Origin: an uncultured Verrucomicrobiota bacterium
GTDB lineage: Bacteria; Verrucomicrobiota; Kiritimatiellia; CAJWTS01
NCBI GenBank assembly: GCA_913047795.1
Contig: CAJWTS010000026.1
Coordinates: 1 to 48,148, forward strand
DNA: 48,148 bases
Direction: 5' to 3'
Positions 1-8,925 of the stretch are shown here, piece by piece; position 1 is the first letter of the stretch, and the number at the start of each line of letters is the position of its first letter. Made by a program: the position numbers and the translations under genes. The notes under the pieces were generated by a model. The model was not told the origin of the DNA and did not search any database. It worked only from the letters and a program-made list of their open reading frames with translations.

Positions 1-114
1 CGAGAGTTTCATGCGCGTGCCCTGCAGCGCCGTCTCACATCCCCACCTGCCTGCCTGCGGCGGTAGATGGCAGTGTAGACGGACTGCGCCGCGCGCGCGG
101 TAAGGGGGTACAGT

Positions 115-1107
115 TTGGGAGGGAAATTCGTGACAAAACAGCTTGAAGCGCCGCCGCGCGTCGCGGACCTGCTCCCGGTACGCATCGAGGACGGGCCGTG
201 GATGCCGGTGAGCAACCTCGAAACACCGGTGGTGACCATTGAGGGTCGGACTAGCGGGATCCTGCGCCTTGCCGATGACGATACGGAGACCATGGACATC
301 TGGCGTCACATGCGACCGCTGCGTGCGGTGCCGCAGGTCGAGGCTAAGCCGGGCGCTACGATCCTGATGGCGCTTTCCAATTACAAGATCGATGGGGACC
401 GTTATCCCTTTGTGGCCTGGCATCGTTATGGCAATGGAAAGACCATGTTCGTCGCGTCCGACAAGCTGTGGCGGATTCGTTACGAGGTCGGTCGTCGTCA
501 CCATGAGCGTTTCTGGGCCCAGACCATTCAGTTCCTCGCGTTGTCGCGACTCATGGCGGGAAGCACGCGCGTCGCCATCGAAACGGACAATCAATCCTAC
601 GGCGTGGGTGAGCGAGTGCGCGTCTTCGCGAACGTGCTCGATCCTTTCCTGGAACCCATCGTCAGCGACCAATACACGGTGCACATGATGCGCGACGCAG
701 ATGGCGAGGAGGTCCAGACGATCGACATGAGTCCCGTATCCGGCGTGTCGGGATTCTACGAGGGCACCGTAATCGCGAGACAACCGGGCACGTTCCGCTT
801 GCTGGCGCCGGAGACGGATCGTCAGATCGCCAACTCGCCGCGCTTCGATGTCGATGACGTGTCGATGGAGTTGCTCGACCCCGGCATGCGCTTCGAGGTC
901 GCCCGGCGCATGGCGCAGATCGCGGGCGGGATGGCGATTCGATCGGCGGAGGATCTGCCGGCCGTCGTGCAATCGATCCGTGCACGGTCGCCGATTCGAA
1001 CCGAACGGGCGGAGCTGGAGCTGTGGGATACGCCGATGGTGTTTGTGATTCTGGCAATATTCGGGGCAGGGGAATGGATCATGCGAAGATTGCAGAGACT
1101 GGTATGA
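115..1107 (+). CDS. C-terminal part of a GATase/VWA-like membrane protein (probably 5'-truncated)
   Basis: The 330-residue frame resembles the C-terminal half of the large membrane proteins encoded beside MoxR/BatA-type clusters in planctomycetes and relatives. What I recognise is the stretch ADLLPVRIEDGPW near residue 18, the block around residues 105-140 (GNGKTMFVASDKLWRIRYEV, then a His-rich HERFW segment), a beta-sandwich-like region at 145-250, and one hydrophobic segment near the C-terminus (about residues 309-325). Family members usually have N-terminal membrane helices and a glutamine-amidotransferase-like fold before this part; none is present. In-frame stops lie at 64-66 and 76-78, so the only available starts are TTG at 115 or GTG nearby. 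It could be a 5'-truncated gene or have an upstream frameshift. The DUF4175-like gene follows after 80 bp, which fits the usual order of such clusters. The enzymatic role is unknown; periplasmic or membrane location is inferred. Confidence 0.6.
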   Translation: MGGKFVTKQLEAPPRVADLLPVRIEDGPWMPVSNLETPVVTIEGRTSGILRLADDDTETMDIWRHMRPLRAVPQVEAKPGATILMALSNYKIDGDRYPFVAWHRYGNGKTMFVASDKLWRIRYEVGRRHHERFWAQTIQFLALSRLMAGSTRVAIETDNQSYGVGERVRVFANVLDPFLEPIVSDQYTVHMMRDADGEEVQTIDMSPVSGVSGFYEGTVIARQPGTFRLLAPETDRQIANSPRFDVDDVSMELLDPGMRFEVARRMAQIAGGMAIRSAEDLPAVVQSIRARSPIRTERAELELWDTPMVFVILAIFGAGEWIMRRLQRLV

Positions 1108-1187
1108 CGGGATACGGGATCGGGGCGGCCTTTCGGCGCACTCGCTGCGCTCGTTTGCTCAGGGCAGCCGGGAAATGATGAATTGAA
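1108..1187. other. Short intergenic spacer with a REP-like GC-rich motif
   Basis: The 80-bp gap between the first two genes contains CACTCGCTGCGCTCG (about 1139-1153) inside a G+C-rich segment. Such partial palindromes are typical of dispersed intergenic repeats, but I did not see a second copy in this window, so this is only a note. A weak ribosome-binding site, GGGAAATG, lies shortly before the ATG at 1188. Confidence 0.25.
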
Positions 1188-2855
1188 ATGAGTGAATTGC
1201 AACAGGACAGGGGTGTTGAGCGCAAGCTGAGGGGCGTCTGGCGCCGGGAGCGGTTGCGAGGCCATCTGCACGGCGGCGGGTGTGTCGTTGGCTGGGCGGT
1301 GGCGCTTTTGCTCATCGGCTTCCTGGTCGACCGTTTCATGCTGCTGTCACTTGGCGCGCGGATGGTTGTGTTGGCCGGTATTCTCGTGATCGTCGGATCG
1401 ACGCTGATCCGGCGCTGGATTCGGCGCCTCGTGCGATACAACCGGGTGGCGATTGCCGATCGCATCGAACGCGCGAATCCGAACCTGATGGGCCTGCTGC
1501 TGGCCTACACTGAGCTAGCCGGTGTTCCGGCGGGGCAGACGCAAGGCTCGATGGAGTTGCGTGCGATCGTGCGCGACCAGGCCATCGCAGCGACAGAGTC
1601 GCTGGACGTGCGACCCGTGGTGGAACTGCGTGACGCCTGGCCGCCGGTCGTCTTCGCGATATGCTTACTGCTGGTGGCTACAGCCGTTGCCGGGATCTGG
1701 CCAACCGAGACCGCGGTCTACTTGCAGAGATTGTTCGGATCCGAACTTGCATACCCGACCCACACGCAGATCATTCACGTCTCGGGCTCGCAGCGGGTGC
1801 GGCAGGGCGATCCGGTTGTGATCGAGGCCACGGTGGACGGGGTCGTGCCTGCGACGGGTACGATTCAGGTTCGTCAGCCCGGGCTCGAGGTGCAACCGCG
1901 CGCGATCGAAGGGGTGGGCGATGTGTTCGCCTACCGGATCGACTCGGCCGTCTCAAGCTTCACTTACACGCTCGAGATCGGCGACGCGGTGTCCGCCCCC
2001 TACGAGGTGATCGTGGTGCCACCCCCGACACTCGTGGAGTCGCGCGTATCGGTGCGCGCACCCGAGTATACACAGCTTCCGGCCTACAGCGTGACCGCCC
2101 TCAATGTGGAAGTGCCGCAAGGGTCGGTCCTGGAGTGGGAGTTGCGCTACGACGTACCGCTCTCCGATGCGCAGTTCATCGCCGGCGTCCTGCCGGCCGA
2201 GCCGACGGCGATCAGTGCGGACGGAATGATCGTGCGATTCTCGCGGAGGGTTGACGATGCGCTCGCGTATCGCTTCGATCTGAAGCGGCGAGATACGGGA
2301 TTTGCCTATGAAGACACGCCGCATCGCGTCTACGTGCGGCTTGATACCGACCCGGAGGTTGCGATCGAAAGTCCGGCGTCGGATATCCAGGCGACGATCA
2401 ACAAGACACTCATCGTGCGGTTCAAGGCCCAGGACGATTACGGGCTGAAGCACGCGTGGATCGTTTACAGTTTGAACGAGGGCGAAGAGAAACGACTGGA
2501 TCTCGGCGAGTTGCCCGTCGTCGCGGGACAGGAATCGATCAGTGCACCGCGCTACGGCCTCTGGCCGTTTACGTGGGAGCTGCGCCATGATGTCCCGGAC
2601 CTTCAGATCGGCGATCTGATTCGCTACTCGGTCGAGGTTGAAGATGTGCGCGCGACACCGTCGGAGGCCATGCGCACCCGATCGGCGGCGCGCGAGGTGC
2701 GAGTCGTGAGCCGCTCGGCCTACCAGAATTTCGTCATGCGCGAGCTGTCACGCGCACACGAACGGCTGGCGGACGTGCATATCGAGGCGCGCAAGAGCCG
2801 GCAAGCGCTTGATGCACTGAAGAACCAGCTTGGCGCAGAGGGGGGTACCCAATGA
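1188..2855 (+). CDS. DUF4175-like membrane protein
   Basis: This 555-residue protein has two N-terminal membrane helices (about residues 28-46 and 55-72), a third near residues 150-170, then a long extracytoplasmic part made of beta-sandwich-like repeats (about 185-500) and a helical C-terminal tail. The layout, and phrases such as DRIERANPNLMGLLLAYTEL and VRFKAQDDYGLKHAWIVY, match the DUF4175-type proteins found next to MoxR/BatA genes in the PVC group. The start is the ATG at 1188. The stop overlaps the next start (ATGA at 2852-2855), so the two genes are translationally coupled. The function is not established; an envelope complex with the neighbouring coiled-coil and toroid proteins is an inference from conserved neighbourhood and topology. 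Confidence 0.72.
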   Translation: MSELQQDRGVERKLRGVWRRERLRGHLHGGGCVVGWAVALLLIGFLVDRFMLLSLGARMVVLAGILVIVGSTLIRRWIRRLVRYNRVAIADRIERANPNLMGLLLAYTELAGVPAGQTQGSMELRAIVRDQAIAATESLDVRPVVELRDAWPPVVFAICLLLVATAVAGIWPTETAVYLQRLFGSELAYPTHTQIIHVSGSQRVRQGDPVVIEATVDGVVPATGTIQVRQPGLEVQPRAIEGVGDVFAYRIDSAVSSFTYTLEIGDAVSAPYEVIVVPPPTLVESRVSVRAPEYTQLPAYSVTALNVEVPQGSVLEWELRYDVPLSDAQFIAGVLPAEPTAISADGMIVRFSRRVDDALAYRFDLKRRDTGFAYEDTPHRVYVRLDTDPEVAIESPASDIQATINKTLIVRFKAQDDYGLKHAWIVYSLNEGEEKRLDLGELPVVAGQESISAPRYGLWPFTWELRHDVPDLQIGDLIRYSVEVEDVRATPSEAMRTRSAAREVRVVSRSAYQNFVMRELSRAHERLADVHIEARKSRQALDALKNQLGAEGGTQ

Positions 2856-4597
2856 ATAAACTTCCACTCGGCGTCATCCTGCTCGCGCTCCTTATTGGCG
2901 CGAGTGGTCGTGCGTTCGCGGAAGCCGGCAGCGACGGAATCGATCGCGCGTTGAGTACCGAAATCCAGCGGCAACGTCGCGTCGCCGGCGAAATCCAGAA
3001 TTCGATCAAGATCATGGAGGCCCTGGTTGGCGACCTGCACTCGAACAAGATGCAGGATGACCCTGGTGCGATGACCATGGTCTCGCTGCGTAAGCTGTTG
3101 AGTCGCCTGACCGAGGACAACATTGCCAGGTCCGATAAATTGTTGCGCCAGGCGCGAATTGATCCGGCCGAACGTGGCCGCGCGATCACGGATGCCGGGA
3201 ACGAAATCGAGATCGTCGTTGCTCGCCTGAAAGAGATCCTGGACGAGGCGGGACTCGAGCGGAAGAAGGGCGTCTTCGCCGCGCTCTTGCAGGAGGTCAT
3301 CGAGGACGAGTGGTCCGTGCTCAAGGATACCGTACAATGGGGGCGCGCGCTGGTGAACGAATTCAAGAAAGCGAAGGGCGATGCGGAGAAACTGAGGCAG
3401 TCCCAGGGGCTCGTGCGCCGGAAACTTCAGGCCTTTGCGGCCGACGTTAGGCATGCCGCAGAGACGGAGGAGAATGAGAGCCTGCAGGAACTTCTGAAAG
3501 ACATGCTTGCCGCCTTGAAGCTGCGACGGGTCGATGACCACCTGCGTAACGCTGCGGCGGGAATCACCGAACTTGATGCCGCGGATGCCGCGGATGAAGA
3601 ACAGCTCGCGCTGAAGGGGATGCAGGATGTGCTCGATATCCTGAACGGCGTCGACTGGCAGGATCTGCAGCAACTTGTGCTCGAGGCCGAGTTGAAAGAG
3701 AAACTGAGGGACATCGTTGAAGCGCAGAAGGTCCTGCGCCTGGATGTTCTGCGTGCGCCGGGTGCGGGGGAGACGATCAATCTCGCGCCGTTCGTCGTGC
3801 CGCAACAGGAACTGCACGAGCGACTGTCCGGTCTTACCGAAGACGTGGAGAAGACGCCCGCCAAGGCGGTGCTCGCCCCCGCGGTGCAGCGCGCGATCGA
3901 GGCGATGCTTACGGCAATCGACGCACTCAAGGCAGCACGTCGTGGTCCGGCTGCGACCGCGCAGTTGCGGGTCATTACAATTCTCGAGGATGCCCTGGAC
4001 GAATTCGAGGAGGAGGATTTCGAGGCCATCGCGCAGCAGCCGATCCCGCTTGGCCTCGGCGACTTTGGTATGGCATTTGAGACCGGGGAGCGGGGATTCA
4101 ACGTGCCGCCGGGCGCCGGCTTCGGCATGGGACCGGGAATCGGCATCGGCCTGGCCATGGGTGGCGAGGGCGGTATTTCGGTCGCCGGCGAAGGGGGCTG
4201 GGGTCCGCCCGGCGGGCAGTCCATGCCAGGCATGGGCATGGGTGAAGGCATGGGTGAGGGCATGGGTGAGGGCATGGGTGAAGCCGGGATGGGCGAGGCA
4301 GGAATGGGCGAGGCAGGAATGGGCGAGATGGGAATGGGGCCTGGAATGGGCGAATCAGGCATGGGAGCTGGGATGGAGGGGATGGGGCCACCGGACATGA
4401 ATGCCGGCAGTGGCGAAGGTCATCGTTGGGGCTCGGACAATATTTCCGAAGAGGATGCGGAGATGGGTGTGGCCGGCTTCGGTCATTTGGGTCAGGTTGC
4501 GCGTCGACAGATTGAACAGCTCTACGAGCGTGAATTGCCCCCGGAATATCGTGGTATGATTCGAGACTATTTTGAAGTATTGGCAGCGGAAGAGTAG
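2852..4597 (+). CDS. Secreted coiled-coil protein with a Gly-Met-rich repeat tract
   Basis: A signal peptide (residues 1-24, ending GRAFA) is followed by roughly 370 residues of charged, heptad-like helix rich in Glu, Lys, Leu and Arg, then a Gly/Met/Glu low-complexity tract (about residues 410-510) and a conserved-looking tail ending LPPEYRGMIRDYFEVLAAEE. That tail resembles the end of the long DUF4175-associated proteins of planctomycetes, so this gene may be the split-off second half of such a protein. The start ATG overlaps the previous stop and has an excellent ribosome-binding site (AGAGGGGGG) just upstream. No catalytic motif is visible. A structural or scaffolding role in the envelope, probably with the DUF4175-like partner, is inferred. 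Confidence 0.7.
   Translation: MNKLPLGVILLALLIGASGRAFAEAGSDGIDRALSTEIQRQRRVAGEIQNSIKIMEALVGDLHSNKMQDDPGAMTMVSLRKLLSRLTEDNIARSDKLLRQARIDPAERGRAITDAGNEIEIVVARLKEILDEAGLERKKGVFAALLQEVIEDEWSVLKDTVQWGRALVNEFKKAKGDAEKLRQSQGLVRRKLQAFAADVRHAAETEENESLQELLKDMLAALKLRRVDDHLRNAAAGITELDAADAADEEQLALKGMQDVLDILNGVDWQDLQQLVLEAELKEKLRDIVEAQKVLRLDVLRAPGAGETINLAPFVVPQQELHERLSGLTEDVEKTPAKAVLAPAVQRAIEAMLTAIDALKAARRGPAATAQLRVITILEDALDEFEEEDFEAIAQQPIPLGLGDFGMAFETGERGFNVPPGAGFGMGPGIGIGLAMGGEGGISVAGEGGWGPPGGQSMPGMGMGEGMGEGMGEGMGEAGMGEAGMGEAGMGEMGMGPGMGESGMGAGMEGMGPPDMNAGSGEGHRWGSDNISEEDAEMGVAGFGHLGQVARRQIEQLYERELPPEYRGMIRDYFEVLAAEE
4238..4330 (+). repeat. In-frame tandem repeat coding for Met-Gly-Glu-Gly and Gly-Met-Gly-Glu-Ala units
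   Basis: Four consecutive 12-bp units (ATGGGTGARGSC, 4238-4285) encode Met-Gly-Glu-Gly/Ala. Three 15-bp units follow (GGRATGGGCGAGRYR, 4286-4330) encoding Gly-Met-Gly-Glu-Ala/Met. The near-identical units suggest slippage, so copy number could vary between strains without breaking the frame. Confidence 0.85.
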
Positions 4598-4601
4598 GGA
4601 A

Positions 4602-5636
4602 ATGCGGATTTCGGAATTAGCGTTGCGGATTGTGTTCTTGGCGATGGCGACCGTGCTGGTGGCGGTCGAAGGCCTTGCTGTGGACGTGCCCGAGGAGACG
4701 ACGAGGTACACGAAGGTGTCGCCGGCGGTCAAGAAGGCGATTCAGCGCGGGCTGTCCTACATGAAGCTCAGCCAGAACGACGATGGAAGTTGGGGCGGTC
4801 AGCACAAGATCACGCAGACGTCACTGGCGATTATGGGGTTCCTTGTGCCCGGGCACGATCCGCAGGAGGACCTGTATGGTCGGCAGATCGACCGGGCGAT
4901 TACGTACCTGCTGACACGGGCGAAACATCACGGTGGCTATTTCGCCGATGAAACGAGCCAGGTGCTTTACCAGCATTCATTTGCCGTGCTGGCGCTGTCG
5001 GAGGTGTGGGGGCAATCGAAACGGGGTGACATCGGGCCCGCCTTAAGGACGGCCGTCAATATTCTCCTGAAGGCGCAGGGCTCTACCGGCGGCTGGCGCT
5101 ACGAACCCCGGCCGAGTGGAACCGACATCTCGTGCACCGGAACGGCGATCCAGGGCCTCGCGTCGGCACGCGAGGCCGGGATCCTCGTTCCGGACCACGT
5201 GATCAACAAGGCCATCCGGTGCATGCGCGCGCACCAGAGCAGGCGGACCGGGTACTTTAACTATGGACAGGGTGGGGGCGATGGTGGGAACCCGACCCTC
5301 TACCGTTGCGGGATCGGTCCGCTGGCGCTCTACATGCTGGGCGACCGGGACTCCGTTGTTTTGCGCCGGGGCCTGGCCGTGCTGATTAAACAGCCGGAAA
5401 GCGTCTTTAATTCGTCCGGTCAGTATTTTCTGGCACATTACTATTGTGTCCAGACCTGCTATCAGGCGGGCGATAAGTACTTCAACTACTGGTACCCACG
5501 GATCAGCAGGTCCCTGCTCGCGCAACAGCAGGCCAATGGCGGCTGGGGCGGCGGATCCGAATTCGGCATGTCGACGCCGTTGGCGATCCTGATCCTCGGT
5601 GTGCCGTACCGGTACCTTCCTATCTACCAACGGTGA
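4602..5636 (+). CDS. Secreted squalene-cyclase-like alpha/alpha-toroid protein
   Basis: The ATG at 4602 is preferred over the upstream in-frame ATG at 4572. It follows AGGGA by a proper distance, lies just after the previous stop, and opens a clean signal peptide (MRISELALRIVFLAMATVLV, cleaved near residue 26). The mature protein, about 320 residues, is built of alpha-hairpin repeats with QW-like motifs (SQNDDGSWGG near residue 54, QQANGGWGGG near 314), the terpenoid-cyclase/prenyltransferase toroid fold. The DxDDTA motif of squalene-hopene cyclases is absent: the corresponding segment reads TDISCTGTAIQGL. Cyclase activity is therefore unlikely and a binding role in the periplasm is more plausible. 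Family members recur in PVC envelope clusters next to DUF4175 and DUF4159 genes. The gene ends in a GTGA overlap with the next. Confidence 0.75.
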   Translation: MRISELALRIVFLAMATVLVAVEGLAVDVPEETTRYTKVSPAVKKAIQRGLSYMKLSQNDDGSWGGQHKITQTSLAIMGFLVPGHDPQEDLYGRQIDRAITYLLTRAKHHGGYFADETSQVLYQHSFAVLALSEVWGQSKRGDIGPALRTAVNILLKAQGSTGGWRYEPRPSGTDISCTGTAIQGLASAREAGILVPDHVINKAIRCMRAHQSRRTGYFNYGQGGGDGGNPTLYRCGIGPLALYMLGDRDSVVLRRGLAVLIKQPESVFNSSGQYFLAHYYCVQTCYQAGDKYFNYWYPRISRSLLAQQQANGGWGGGSEFGMSTPLAILILGVPYRYLPIYQR

Positions 5637-7594
5637 GGATCGTGGCACATATATGGATGTGTCTCGCCGTATCCCTTGCGGGGTTGGCTTTGGCGGATAC
5701 GAATCCGGAAACGGACGACTGGATCATCCAGTGGGCGGAGATCGCTGCGCTTGGCGAGAAGGGCACGCCGCAGGCAGTTGAGACGCTTGAGTCGATTGTG
5801 AACGGAAAGGAGGCGGACTGGCGTCGCGGTCGCGCGCTCGTGACGCTTGCAGGGATGGAAGGCGCGGGGTTTGCCTCGCACGCACGGCAGTGGCTGTCGT
5901 CATCGAGCAGCGTCTTGCGTGCGGCTGCCTGCGAGGCCTTGGGGCTCTCCGGTGGGGACGAAAAAATGCTTCGCCGCGCCCTCAAGGACCCGGATGAGTC
6001 GACGCGCTGGCAGGCCGCGATCGGGCTCGCGCGCACCAAGGGCGGCGATGTCGAGATGGAACTTGGTCCGTTTCTCGTAGACCCCGCATCCAACACGGTT
6101 GCCCGGCAAGTGACATTGTTGTCCGCTCTTCGGACGGATTCCGCGCTTGGTGTGCTGACCAACCTGGCCCGGCACAAGGACACCGGTATTCGCCGCCGGG
6201 CGATTCAATCCATGCACGGGGTAGAAGACAATCGAATTGTGCCCGTGCTGGTCGCCGGTGCTGTACGGGATCGGAGTTCTGAGATCCGGAAGATTGCCCG
6301 TGGTGTCGTGTATTCATATGCGCCGGCGTTCCTGGGGGACCCGATCGCGCGGATGCTGAGGAAAAGCGACTCGGCCACCCGTACCTTTCTCCTCGAGCTG
6401 CTTTTTTATCGTTCCAGCCGGGCCGGCGCTGATGCTGTGGCGACGATACTGCGCACAGGTGAACCACCGCTCGCCGACCAGACACGTTTGCTTGCGATGG
6501 ATACCCTGCTCGCCATCGATCCGCAGGGCTACCGCGACATCTTCGTCGGCCATCTGGAGGACAAGGCACCGAGTCTTCGCATGCGGGCCCTGCTGGCCTT
6601 GAGTGCGGGTGTTCCGGAGGCCGAGCTTTTCAAGCTGCTGGCGCCCGCGATGGTCGATGCCAACTGGACGGTCTTTAGCCGCGCGCTGGGACTCCTGAAG
6701 GGACGTACCGAGGGCGTGCCCGAAGGCGGACTTGTGCCGTACCTCGGACCAAGCCTGCGAACGAATGATACCCAACGCCTCGGGGCCTTGCTCGGTTTTA
6801 TGAAGCAGCGACTCCCGCCGGCGGAACTTGATGCTGCGCTGGAGCCGCTCGATCCGTTTCTTGGCGGCACGAATGTTTTCCTGCGAGAGCGCGCGGCCGA
6901 GCTTTACACGCTGGCCACTGACGATGTTTTGTTTCGCAAGGCCGCGGCGGCGCAAGGCTACCTGACCCAGTGGATGGTGATCGGGCCGTTCGACAATAAT
7001 CGCTACAACAAGGGCCACGATACGGTCTATCCGCCCGAGAAAGAGGTGGATTTCCGTCAATCCTACGTGGGTGCGTTCGGCCCCACGCGTCTGGTTGACG
7101 AGATCACGGCAGCCGAGACGGGCCCATCGACGAACGAAGCCATTCGCGTCAAGTGGCAGGGGTGGCCGATTGTCGATCTCGACGCGAAGCTGCGCTTTCA
7201 CCGCGTGTTGCTCGGTCTGGCCGATTTCCTCGTGTCGTACGCCGTTGCTGAAGTCGTCTCGCCCGATGAGCAGCCGGTCACCTTTCATATCGAAGCAGAC
7301 GACACCTACAAGTTCTGGCTGAACGGTGAATTGGTGCTGTCGGCAACGAACGCGCCCGTCACAGAGGAGATTGTGAATAACCGGGACAAGTGGATGGCTC
7401 TCGCCAGGAACTGGAACAAAAATTCACAGAAGCATTCCCTGAAAGGAACGCTGCGCGAGGGGCGCAATCGTCTCATGTTCAAGGTATGCAACTTTACCGA
7501 TCACTGGTTCGTGCGAGTACGCGTTGTAAATACGTGCGGAGCGCGGGCGGAAATGGAAGAGATTGAGGTCAGGCACGAGGTCTCACTCGACTGA
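5633..7594 (+). CDS. Secreted HEAT-repeat protein with C-terminal jelly-roll domain
   Basis: GTG at 5633 overlaps the previous stop, which supports this start despite the unusual codon. Residues 1-21 form a signal peptide (MRIVAHIWMCLAVSLAGLAL). Residues about 25-430 consist of short two-helix repeats of the HEAT/PBS-lyase type, with lines such as LRAAACEALGLSGGDEKMLR and TRWQAAIGLARTKG. Residues about 440-650 form a beta-rich domain starting QWMVIGPFDNN, with FHIEADDTYKFWLNGELV near 560, resembling the PA14/galactose-binding sandwiches of secreted PVC proteins. A related WHVVGPFP domain occurs in the giant protein at 8926-15801. No catalytic residues are evident; protein or glycan binding outside the cytoplasm is inferred. 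Its stop overlaps the start of the PhyH gene. Confidence 0.72.
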   Translation: MRIVAHIWMCLAVSLAGLALADTNPETDDWIIQWAEIAALGEKGTPQAVETLESIVNGKEADWRRGRALVTLAGMEGAGFASHARQWLSSSSSVLRAAACEALGLSGGDEKMLRRALKDPDESTRWQAAIGLARTKGGDVEMELGPFLVDPASNTVARQVTLLSALRTDSALGVLTNLARHKDTGIRRRAIQSMHGVEDNRIVPVLVAGAVRDRSSEIRKIARGVVYSYAPAFLGDPIARMLRKSDSATRTFLLELLFYRSSRAGADAVATILRTGEPPLADQTRLLAMDTLLAIDPQGYRDIFVGHLEDKAPSLRMRALLALSAGVPEAELFKLLAPAMVDANWTVFSRALGLLKGRTEGVPEGGLVPYLGPSLRTNDTQRLGALLGFMKQRLPPAELDAALEPLDPFLGGTNVFLRERAAELYTLATDDVLFRKAAAAQGYLTQWMVIGPFDNNRYNKGHDTVYPPEKEVDFRQSYVGAFGPTRLVDEITAAETGPSTNEAIRVKWQGWPIVDLDAKLRFHRVLLGLADFLVSYAVAEVVSPDEQPVTFHIEADDTYKFWLNGELVLSATNAPVTEEIVNNRDKWMALARNWNKNSQKHSLKGTLREGRNRLMFKVCNFTDHWFVRVRVVNTCGARAEMEEIEVRHEVSLD

Positions 7595-8421
7595 TGACAA
7601 CAACGGTCAATTTGCGCGAACACTGGCTTGCCGAAGGATACATTCTCGTGCGCAATCTCCTGCCGCCGGAGGACGTGGAGCGACTGCGTGAGACCTGCGA
7701 GGATATCCTGCGACAATGTTATCTCCTGGAGGAACCCCAGCACGGGGATGGAGACTTCGTGATTCGCCATCTTTCGAGGCCGTCCTACCATGTAGGGGAG
7801 CGTGAACGGCTGGCATTCCTGCTGGAAACGGCGGCCCATCCGAGAATGGTGGATATTGTGGGCGAAATATTTGGTGACGAGCCAGAGCATCGATGCTTCA
7901 GCCTGTTCATGAATCCGCGCGAGAACGGTCGTGATGGAAACTGGCACCGGGATTGCCAGTTTCGGGAGAATTACGACGAGGACGTGGAGAAGGAAATGAT
8001 CCTCAACAACAAGGTGCCGGGAGGCATGCAGATGCAGATCGCGCTGGTGCCGAGCGACGACTCCGAGTATGTCCCGGGGTCGCATCTGCGCTGGGATACG
8101 GAAGAGGAGTACGCGATTCGCCTGAAGGACAACCAGGCCTGCAATAATTCCAACGCGATGCCGGGCACTATGCGCGTGGCCTTGCAGCCGGGCGATGCTG
8201 TCGCGTTCAATGCGTATGGTCTTCACCGTGGCCGTTACCACGTCGACAGGCTGCGGCGCACCCTGATGTTGACCTATGTAGCCAGCCGCCGGCCGGTTCG
8301 ACCCGATATCTTCAACCATCAACCGTGGTTTCTTGAGCCGGGTTATCTCGATGGTCTGTCGGATCAAGCGACGGCTTTCTATCGGGGGTTTGTCGATAAG
8401 TATGCGGCGTCGTGGGGGTAG
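7594..8421 (+). CDS. Phytanoyl-CoA dioxygenase (PhyH) family protein 1
   Basis: This 275-residue protein has the Fe(II)/2-oxoglutarate facial triad: His118 and Asp120 (NWHRDCQF), distal His211 (GLHRGRYH), and Arg222 as a likely 2-oxoglutarate anchor. The double-stranded beta-helix core spans about residues 60-235. The family hydroxylates small molecules using O2 and 2-oxoglutarate in the cytoplasm; the substrate cannot be read from the sequence. The start overlaps the stop of the HEAT-repeat gene (TGATGA), so the two are probably co-translated, an odd pairing of a cytoplasmic oxygenase with exported proteins. Two further PhyH genes lie at 15868-16656 and 23196-23933; the three differ clearly and are not recent duplicates. 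Confidence 0.85.
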   Translation: MTTTVNLREHWLAEGYILVRNLLPPEDVERLRETCEDILRQCYLLEEPQHGDGDFVIRHLSRPSYHVGERERLAFLLETAAHPRMVDIVGEIFGDEPEHRCFSLFMNPRENGRDGNWHRDCQFRENYDEDVEKEMILNNKVPGGMQMQIALVPSDDSEYVPGSHLRWDTEEEYAIRLKDNQACNNSNAMPGTMRVALQPGDAVAFNAYGLHRGRYHVDRLRRTLMLTYVASRRPVRPDIFNHQPWFLEPGYLDGLSDQATAFYRGFVDKYAASWG

Positions 8422-8441
8422 GGGCGGGATTAGAGCCGGTT

Positions 8442-8470
8442 AGTCCTTTATGTCCCTTTCGTTGCCCCTT
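8442..8470. repeat. Short GTCCYTT-type tandem repeat in the intergenic gap
   Basis: Three imperfect units of 9-10 bases (AGTCCTTTAT, GTCCCTTTC, GTTGCCCCTT) stand in tandem between the PhyH gene and the acetyltransferase gene. A related pyrimidine-rich segment occurs on the minus strand at 16710-16730. Repeats of this sort look like dispersed intergenic microsatellites. Confidence 0.4.
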
Positions 8471-8486
8471 AATCTACCGTTGCCTT

Positions 8487-8912
8487 ATGAGTGAACCACT
8501 GCCCAAAATCAGACCGTCATCCCCATCCGACTTCGCGGCAATCACCGCGCTGCTCGCGCCATCCGTCGCCGCGCGTCAGCTCCTCGAGCGCACGGACGAC
8601 GAAATGTTGACTTTGATCGAGAATGGTTTTGTTGCACTCGAAGACGATCGCATCATCGGATTCTGCGCTGTCGAGATTTACTCACGAAAGCTTGGAGAGA
8701 TTCAAGGTCTCACCGTCGACCCTGAGTATCGTAGCCGCGGGGTCGGCCGCCGGCTCGTGATGCGTTGTGTCGAGCGCGCCCGCGAACGGGATATCCACGA
8801 GTTGATGGCTATCACCGCGACCGAAGAGCTCTTTGCCGACTGCGGTTTTTACTATGCGTTGCCCGAACAGAAGCGAGCGCTTTTCATCCATCCACAGGAA
8901 ACCGGCGAATAG
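8487..8912 (+). CDS. GNAT-family N-acetyltransferase
   Basis: ATG at 8487 gives a 141-residue protein of normal GNAT length. An in-frame start at 8412 would overlap the PhyH gene and add a stretch without the family fold. Motif A, the acetyl-CoA pyrophosphate loop, is LTVDPEYRSRGVGRRLV. The region with FADCGFYYALPEQKRALF resembles the C-terminus of small N-acetylglutamate-synthase-like acetyltransferases, but the substrate is uncertain. It is expected to be cytoplasmic. It lies 65 bp after the PhyH gene and ends 13 bp before the start of the giant secreted protein, so it is probably co-transcribed with them. No functional link to the envelope proteins is apparent. Confidence 0.78.
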   Translation: MSEPLPKIRPSSPSDFAAITALLAPSVAARQLLERTDDEMLTLIENGFVALEDDRIIGFCAVEIYSRKLGEIQGLTVDPEYRSRGVGRRLVMRCVERARERDIHELMAITATEELFADCGFYYALPEQKRALFIHPQETGE

Positions 8913-8925
8913 CCCGGGAGAGAGA

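Noticed and set aside
3427..4398. A 323-codon minus-strand Pro/Ser-rich frame
   Set aside because: It results from reading the Gly-Met repeat backwards and has no independent support.
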